Assembly: GCA_045837725.1 (NCBI GenBank)
Contig: JBEWZL010000101.1
Span: 310,001 to 374,000 of the forward strand
Length of the DNA: 64,000 nucleotides
Origin: Vermamoeba vermiformis
Taxonomy: Eukaryota > Tubulinea > Echinamoebida
Direction of reading: 5' to 3'
Shown here: one piece after another, positions 57,227 through 64,000 of the stretch
Layout of the letters: each line of letters begins with the position of its first letter
How positions within the stretch are numbered: the first letter of the stretch is position 1
The notes under the pieces: model-generated
What the model was told of the DNA's origin: nothing
Database searches by the model: none
The model's input: the letters and a program-made list of their open reading frames with translations, nothing else
Program-made: the position numbers and the translations under genes

Positions 57227-58091
57227 TACTCCTATTTTGTACATATGTATTTATAAATAAAGATGTATCTAGATTCAGTTTAGCGGCCAAAAATAATATC
57301 TATTCAGGAGCGGAAGAACTGAAAATGAATTGCAGCAACTGTGAACCTTAGTATTGCTCAAATTCCATTAGCCATATTGAAATATTATGAATTAAATTAG
57401 GGTTAGTCAGAACTATGGTCATCCGATGCAGATCTTTGTCCGGACTGAGTCGGATTGCAGTAACGAAGTTCATTTAGTGTCAATACAAGCTTGCAATTCT
57501 ACAGGATAAATTCGTCTGAGCACAATTTCAACCGCAATATTCAATTTGAAGCTATTTCTGAACCACCAGAACAAAAAGTGACTGATTCTAAATTAGGTAA
57601 AAAAAAGTGTTCTGGTCACGCTTTGGATCCTTGCAATCTTAAGTTCAAAAATAACTTTCCTATTGAAATCATAATATCTGATTGATTTATGTTCATATCT
57701 TAGTGCTTATCTCGGACATTTGGAAACTGAAAACACAGAAATTCGACACATTTTCATGTACTAAATTGTTGCGTTAGCTTTCGCCGTCTTGAATCAAATC
57801 TTTTTCACTTAGGATTGCGTTTCGCTAAACAACACAATAGCGGATGATTGCCTCGGGGCAAACAGTTCAGTGAATTAAACTTGAGGATTGCGCATCCGGA
57901 TTCATTCCCACGCCTTTAAATTCTTAACTCTATAAAAATATTTTTTATATACAAGTACTGCTACAGCTTCTATATTACATGAATTATACAAAATTACAAA
58001 AAGCAAGCGTCAGCCTGCACTATGAACAAAATTTAGAGCTTGATCTTGTCGGCAATTCCACTTCTAAAGATAGAACTGCAATACGATCGCT
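57227..58091. other. Convergent intergenic region
   Basis: This 865-bp stretch lies between the transglutaminase-like and HTH-protein stops. No ORF, RNA or repeat is supportable. Confidence 0.35.
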
Positions 58092-59138
58092 CTAATATGA
58101 GTAACCAGTAGGCCAGAAGTGTTGAGCATTAACATCTTCGTGCAAAATGTACGCCGGATAATCGCCAATGTAGAGTTGGTCAATGGATCCGCACATGTCA
58201 CTCAAATTGTCAACAGATGTGCTTGCCGAGAGACTTCGGGGAGTGTCGGCCATCTCACTACCATCGCAGCTAGAGAAGGTCGAGTTAAGATCTCCGTCCA
58301 TCATCTCCAACTCCTCGCTGCTGCAGCTGAAGTTGCAATGAAGGCCGAAAAAATCGGATCCGGTCGAGGCCGGTTCGCTGGTAGAATATTCGCCTGATTG
58401 GCTGGGATTGTAGATGTTCTTAACCATAACAGGAGTATGGCTAATAGGTTGCGGCTCAGGGGCAGTAGTGGCAGTAGATTCGAAGAGAGTTCCGCCATTT
58501 TGGTGGTAGATTTGAAGCCAAGTCAAGACCTTTTCTTCAAGGACGGCCCAACCTTTGGTTCGGGTGGCTCCGTTCATAAACTGAGACATTTTCGTTTGAC
58601 TACGATTGAATTGTAAGTAAAAGAATTTGAGATCCGAAAGTAAAACTTGGAAATTGAATGCTCGAAGAGCAATCATATTTACGAACAATGCCATGCGATA
58701 AGAAAAGGAAATCTAGTTATTTACGTTTTTAAAATGGGCTAATTAGATATCTTAAGGAGATTTCAAAAGATCTGATCCGAAATTAAAAAGAAGCATAGAC
58801 TTTGAAAAGATTCGACGAATTAAGCGTGATTAAATGTGAAATAGAAGATCTTACCTAACTTGAATCTCTTTAGCGATTTGTTTCTGTGACTTCTTGCCAG
58901 ATGCGATGATGTCTTTAAGCGTACGAATAATGTGCACATCCGGAGTCGATTTTGCCGAAGTAAAGACGATCATACTATCAGCATAGGGCACGCTTTGTCG
59001 TCTCTGTCGCTCCTTGGCCACAACGTTGTTGGGCTCCATAGATCCTTGCCAGGTAACCGAGCGCATCCGCTTAACTTGCTTCAAAGCTTGAGCGGAGAAC
59101 ACTTCAGATGCGGATCTCTTGAGTTGTTTCGTTGACAT
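58092..59138 (-). CDS. Helix-turn-helix DNA-binding protein (lambda-repressor/HNF1N-like)
   Basis: Two exons (59138-58855, 58599-58092) give 263 residues. The basic N-terminus (KQVKRMRSVTWQ) is followed by a helical domain that crosses the intron: IIASGKKSQKQIAKEIQV then SQTKMSQFMNGATRTKGW, reading as a helix-turn-helix with SQ..IA..I.VSQ..MS.F.NG. This is the layout of repressor-like and HNF1/POU-specific domains. The C-terminal half is Ser/Thr/acidic (EYSTSEPASTGSDFF, SSCDGSEMADTP) and could be an activation region. About 1 kb of non-coding DNA lies upstream, fitting a regulated gene. The family is not certain. Confidence 0.7.
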
Positions 59139-60176
59139 GGCGAAGGTGAAATAATATTTAAGAGTTGTGGTAATTAGTATTAGTCAACGAAATTGAATGG
59201 AACAATGAACCCAACTTTCGCTATTTATAATTTTGCTGCCATGTGCACAACTTTCCTAATCTGCAACAAAAAAGAAAACTCGAATTTTTGACAGGGCAAA
59301 GACGGTTTTAAATCTCGTAATGATGAATTATATACTCGCGGGTTATTTTTGGGTGATCGTAAATTTAGCAGCCCCGTAACTGAAAACTCTCGATCCAGGT
59401 TGCGACTATTTTGAGGGCGGATTGAATGGATACGACTCCATTCAATACTTTACTGCCATATTGTCGGATTAATGCCCGAAGTATCGAATTCCAACACTAA
59501 CCGCAACTTGGAGGCCCAATCCAGCCCGAACAAACTGAAGTCATGCCGCCACCAACGCTGATGCAGCAATCAAGGACAATAAACGAATCAATATTAGTTC
59601 TGTGTCACAGAAACACACAAGTGAGGGATTTTGTCATCGCCAGTGATTGCTAATCGAAACTTCGAGATTTACCAACACACCAGATCAAAGCTCGCGGAGC
59701 GTTTAACGCAGCGCTAATTGGAAATTTGGCGTTATTAGTATATTAGCTATGAAGTTCATATTGTGCGCAGCGTCTCCTCTGTGCAAGAAGCTCAATTACT
59801 TTGTATTCCAAATTAGGCAAAAAAAATTAGTTTTACCCAGATCTAATATATTCACGAACCCTTCAGCTGAATACGAGAGATTAGGAATTTTAAGGGAACA
59901 AAGTGATTCTACCTCTTAATTTTGCGTTCGTTTAGAAATTTGATTTGTTTTAAGCCAATATTAGACCCACAATTATCGGCTTCAAAATTTTAGGGCGGAT
60001 TCAGTCCGCGACATTATCGCCGAGGCAAATATACTATAAAGCAAGGTGTTTGCAAACTACTGGAGATTCCTTATATTCAAATAATTGATCGCAAAGGTTT
60101 ACCGTACTTAGGTGCCGCTAAAATTAACTTTTTATAGGACTTTTCACAGACTTCTTAGGTTTGCAATACAATTATC
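59139..60176. promoter_or_regulatory. 1-kb region upstream of the HTH gene
   Basis: This 1038-bp stretch is the longest non-coding stretch in the window. It must contain the HTH promoter and SDA1 3' end. A CArG box (CCAAATTAGG) lies at 59808-59817. No ORF or RNA is supportable. Confidence 0.4.
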
Positions 60177-63100
60177 TTAACGCTTCTTTTTCTTCAACTC
60201 CATGAATATTCTGTTCTTCTTAAGCTGAGCGGCCATCTTTGTCTTCTTCTCGTGCATAGATGTGGTCAACTTAGCCTTCACACGCTTACTGTGCTTAATC
60301 ATATGGAACGGCTTGCCCTTAGCGTTCATCTATATATACAAGTCCCGATAAATGTCGGCGTTCAAATTATGCGAAGTAGAATAAAAGAAGGAATTATCTT
60401 TAATCTTTGCAAATTTTCCGTGTGTCCCATGCTAATTTTGAATTACGCCCGCCGATAATCAATTTTAAAGAGGCATATCATCGCAAATAATTATGATATG
60501 CCATAGTACGTAGTATCTTAGTTTCAGTTGTATAAACTAAAACTATTACGCCGATGCGTTTCATGAACGACTTTCTGACGGATCGTTTAAAAAAGGACAC
60601 ACGCCCAAAAAAAATGCCAAACCGAAGCGTCGAATTTCCACAGAAAACATACCGCATTAGTCTTGCTTCCTTTTTCGCTCGCCTTCTTGACCTTAAATCT
60701 ATCTTTGCTATCCCTGTTCTCCTGCAGCGGTAAAAATACCCGGTCAGTCTTAAAGTCGGATGTGATCGATAAAAATCTCGCCTATGGAGCTATAATGTGA
60801 CACTTACTCTTAACAACTCTAAGCGCTCTTCCTTTGTAAGTTTTTGCTTCTTTTTAACGCTTCCTTCGATCGCTTCAATGTCCACGTCGTCATCGCCATC
60901 GTCGTTTTCAATTTCTTCGTGTTTTCGTTTTCTGTTCGGCCGATCAGAATCGTTCGATCGCTTCCATTGCTGAAGCTTTCGCAGCTTAGCCCAATCTTCT
61001 TCAGATAAAATCTAAGATATGACATGTGTCAGTGGGAAACTTTCAGCATTTGTACAAGCGAATTCAATTAGCCGCATTGCTTAAACACTGCACGGAAAAA
61101 CATGTTTATGACATGCGCATCAAATTGATTTCGCGCCAATTTTGAAATAAAAAATTGAATTTGACTGTATTCCAGATAGTCGCGAGATAAAATTGGCTTC
61201 AGTCACTTGTGATTTATCCTACGCAAGAGAATTGAAACGTGAAAAGACATACCTCTCTGGCCTCAAGACGTGATGATACATCAGATCTGGCGGTCGTGCG
61301 TGAAGTTTTGCTGCTACGACTAACTTCGTCCTTAGTGATTGGTTCTAACTTGGGAATTTCATCATCATCTCCATTCTCGTTTTCATTATCACCGTCCTCT
61401 TCACCATCTTCTTCTTCATCGCTCCATTCGATTTCATCGAGATCAATCTCTTCGTCGGATCCAACCTCTTCCAGATCATTCTCATCGATTTCTTCGTCGT
61501 CTTCTTCGTCTTCACCGTTCTCTTCGTCATCTTCGTTATCGTTATCACTCTTTTCGCCGTCTTCTGCGTCGTTTTCTATCTCGCCCGAAACTTCTGATCC
61601 GGAGTTTTCGATGGATCCGCTCTCGTCTTCATCAAAGTCCTCGCTCATATCACTGTCGAATTCCTCATAGCTCATGTTTTCTGCGTTATTTAAGGTTAGA
61701 GTTTTCTATGGAATAGTCTTTATATGACATGGTTAATTACCCATGAAATCTTCATCGTCTCCGTATTTTTCCAAAAGTTCAGTGCCCTCAATAGCCGATT
61801 TAACGTTGACTTCTCCAAATCCTTTCGGTTTAGAGGTCAAATCAGCGTTTTTGCCCTTTCAAATAAAACGGTAATTAATAAAAATTCGTAAGATTGTGAT
61901 CCGGATCGTGACACTTACGCGTTCTTTCTTGGGCAACAGTTCAGGGTTAACGATTCTGAAGAGTGAGATAAGTGAACGAGCCGCCATCATGACTCCCTTA
62001 TTCTTAAAGAATCTATATTTAACCAAATCTTCGAGCAATGTCTCGTTCATGATCAGCGGTGAGCGCACGCATATTTCGCGCACTGTGTTTAAGCTAGAAA
62101 GCAATAATATAAGCTTACATGTACTTTTACATACTTTAATTGTCGGCTACTTACCCAATAGCAATAACTTCTGGCGGTCTTCGATCGGTGATGAACTGAT
62201 CTACGACTGCTTTGAGTGCAGGTTCAATAACCTCTGGCGGAACAAAGTTATGGCACGATTGAGCCAATAGAGCCAAAATTTGTGTAATGTCTACAATATA
62301 ATATGTTAGTTCTATTATATTGATAATATAATGCTAAGACTTACGTTGTTGGTGAGGAGCGATGTAGCGCTGGATCCAAGAATAAAATTGTTCTAAAATA
62401 AGCTTATGGCAGCTAATTAGCTTAGCCAAGAAGCTCATCATCATAATCTTAATCTCGAACTTTTCATTGCTCTTCTTAAGCACGCCAAAGACCTTCTCCA
62501 TGTAACCATGAGGATCGTGGATCAAGTTCATAGCGGCAGCATTGTAGCTCTTAGTATCGTTCAAAGACTCTTCTAGTTCTTTTTTCTTTTCTTTGTTAAG
62601 TTCGGCTAAGGCAGCTTTCAACTTCTTGCTCTTTTTCTTGGTCTTCTTCGAGGCAGTATGACCGAACTTCTTGTAGATCTCGCGACGATTTAATTTCTGC
62701 AGGTAAGTTAGTATAAGGTACCATCAGCCTCTATATATTTAGTACCCACCTCCTCATCTTCATCCTCATACTTCTCTTCTTTAGGAACCAAGAAGAATCT
62801 CATAGTAAGCACCTGCATCTGCGAGTCCTTCGAGAAAATACCAGTGCAGATAACGTTGACTGTCTTAGCATCGCGCCTGTATGACAATAAAATATTAGAT
62901 ACTGCGTAAGCATAACAATAACAGTTGAAGGAAAGAAATAAAAACGAGCTGATCAGTTGATAATTTGGAAACATGTTAATATTCATCCTCTTCCTATCAT
63001 AATAGCATCATTTAAGCTCGAAATTATTTCATTACGAATTTTAAACCGATAAAAAGTTCGTCAACGAGATCACGTACCAGATGCCCTTACGATAGAGCTC

Positions 63101-63968
63101 AATAATTACTTCGAGCGACTTTCTTGCGGCAATGGCAGTCGGATCTTGCAGCATTGTGTACATAAAGTTTTGAAGGCTCTTGTTCGTCTTCTCATCTTTC
63201 TTCTTCAAGTTCATGCGCTTGATGTCATTGACGATATGATTGTGCAGCAATTCGCGCAGTTTCTTATCGGGAATGCGGAATAATTTGAAGAATAGAGGAA
63301 GAAGACTAATAAAAAATATTAGTAAATTAGTTTCAACCGAGATCTGGATCAAGTAATAATTATTCTCGTTATCTAATGATTCTAATGATCGTTATAACGA
63401 GTAAATACATATGAATAATTATGTTCGTGATTATAACAATAAATTTGAAGTTGTTAGGAGAGGCAGATGCGATCCGATCTAAATCACAAAAACGATCTAA
63501 ATCTAATTACCTGGCAGGAGAAAGCAAATTCTTATTTCTCAACGTAATCAATGCCTGCACGATAGTTTTTCTCAATTCAGGCTCGAGGGAAGTGCTGGTT
63601 TGTTCCAACAGTTCGGCGAGCTTGGCTGGGAACTCTTTTAATTCAGCAGGGTATTGAGCGGCCACCTATAATTGAAGATCAATATGAATGCGTCGTCAGA
63701 GAATTTTTTCAATATTTTAGAAGCGAGATCCAAAAACAAATCTTGGATCGGATTTGATTTTAGTAACAAAAATAGAGAAAGGCTGCGCAATGCTGTTACT
63801 TACATTACTCAAGAACTTGATTAAATGAGCAAAAGGTTTGAAATCCTTTGACGGTTTCAACTTGTAGATCTGAATCTGGGACAAGAAGTGTCTGTATTGC
63901 ATCAGGAACTCCTCTTTGTACGCGAGGGCGTCCGATTTACACATAGTCTGCAGCTGTGCTAAATCCAT
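60177..63968 (-). CDS. SDA1: SDA1, 60S ribosome-biogenesis and export factor
   Basis: Twelve exons (63968-63804, 63665-63511, 63305-63078, 62876-62750, 62696-62345, 62290-62155, 62093-61919, 61855-61741, 61680-61253, 61011-60808, 60721-60653, 60329-60177) give 768 residues; yeast Sda1 has 767. The helical N-terminal part ([94 protein letters not shown]) matches the family throughout. A long Glu/Asp tract lies at about 61340-61670, and the C-terminus is strongly basic ([23 protein letters not shown]). It acts in the nucle(ol)us in 60S maturation and export. The start codon lies 32 bp from the window edge. Confidence 0.96.
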
Positions 63969-64000
63969 TTTGGCGACAATGTATGAGCTGTGTTATTGTC

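Noticed and set aside
57491-57685. 64-residue forward ORF
   Set aside because: No start context, domain or partner exons in otherwise non-coding DNA.
61239-61670. Long Ser-rich forward ORF
   Set aside because: It is the antisense of the Glu/Asp tract of SDA1.
1-64000. tRNA, rRNA, CRISPR arrays, transposons, LTR or virus-like elements
   Set aside because: I looked for B-box-like sequences, terminal repeats, reverse-transcriptase, integrase, transposase and capsid motifs and saw none that I could defend.

Overview
The window is eukaryotic nuclear DNA. It is AT-rich, has no operon-type spacing, and nearly every gene is cut by short introns (about 35-200 nt) with GTAAGT/GTACGT donors and TAG/CAG acceptors. 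Two Zn2Cys6 transcription factors of fungal build, together with ARPC2, DENN, GPKOW, SDA1 and a full selenocysteine synthase gene, point to an early-branching fungus or a close relative of fungi. I cannot name the species. All splicing was done by hand from splice signals and reading phase, so exon edges may be off by a base or two.

Layout. 0-6.4 kb: start of an RGG-rich protein, SURF2, the spliceosomal G-patch/KOW protein GPKOW, and mitochondrial adrenodoxin reductase. 6.4-13.7 kb: mitochondrial helicase SUV3, a MAPK-like kinase that has lost its catalytic aspartates, a tail-anchored membrane protein, and an F-box/SPRY protein. 14-22 kb: an intronless F-box/ankyrin protein, a cysteine-rich fragment, and a DENN-domain protein with a zinc ribbon. 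22.6-26 kb: a bacterial-type HU DNA-binding protein with an intron and a histone-H1-like tail, head to head with a small zinc protein, then ARPC2. 26-37 kb: a small methyltransferase, Zn2Cys6 factor 1 (with an in-frame TAA), a TKL kinase, a zinc-knuckle peptide, an SDR oxidoreductase and an unknown nuclear-type protein. 37.7-40.3 kb: a divergent pair of paralogous secreted proteins sharing a GC-AG intron. 41-49 kb: SepSecS, a second small methyltransferase, a GT14 glycosyltransferase and Zn2Cys6 factor 2. 49-57 kb: a C2-C2-LCAT lipase with 20 exons, a leucine-rich-repeat protein, and a transglutaminase-like protein. 58-64 kb: a helix-turn-helix protein and the ribosome-biogenesis protein SDA1.

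Most genes are unrelated housekeeping genes. Mitochondrial (FDXR, SUV3), nuclear RNA/ribosome (GPKOW, SDA1, SURF2) and membrane-lipid (SDR, C2-LCAT, DENN) functions are mixed without clustering. The strongest points for a second look are the selenocysteine synthase, the eukaryotic HU protein, the MAPK-like pseudokinase, and three recurrent short motifs: GATC-N-GATC, the 12-bp palindrome TGACACGTGTCA inside introns, and CArG/Mcm1-type boxes inside introns. I saw no tRNA, rRNA, CRISPR, transposon or viral element.
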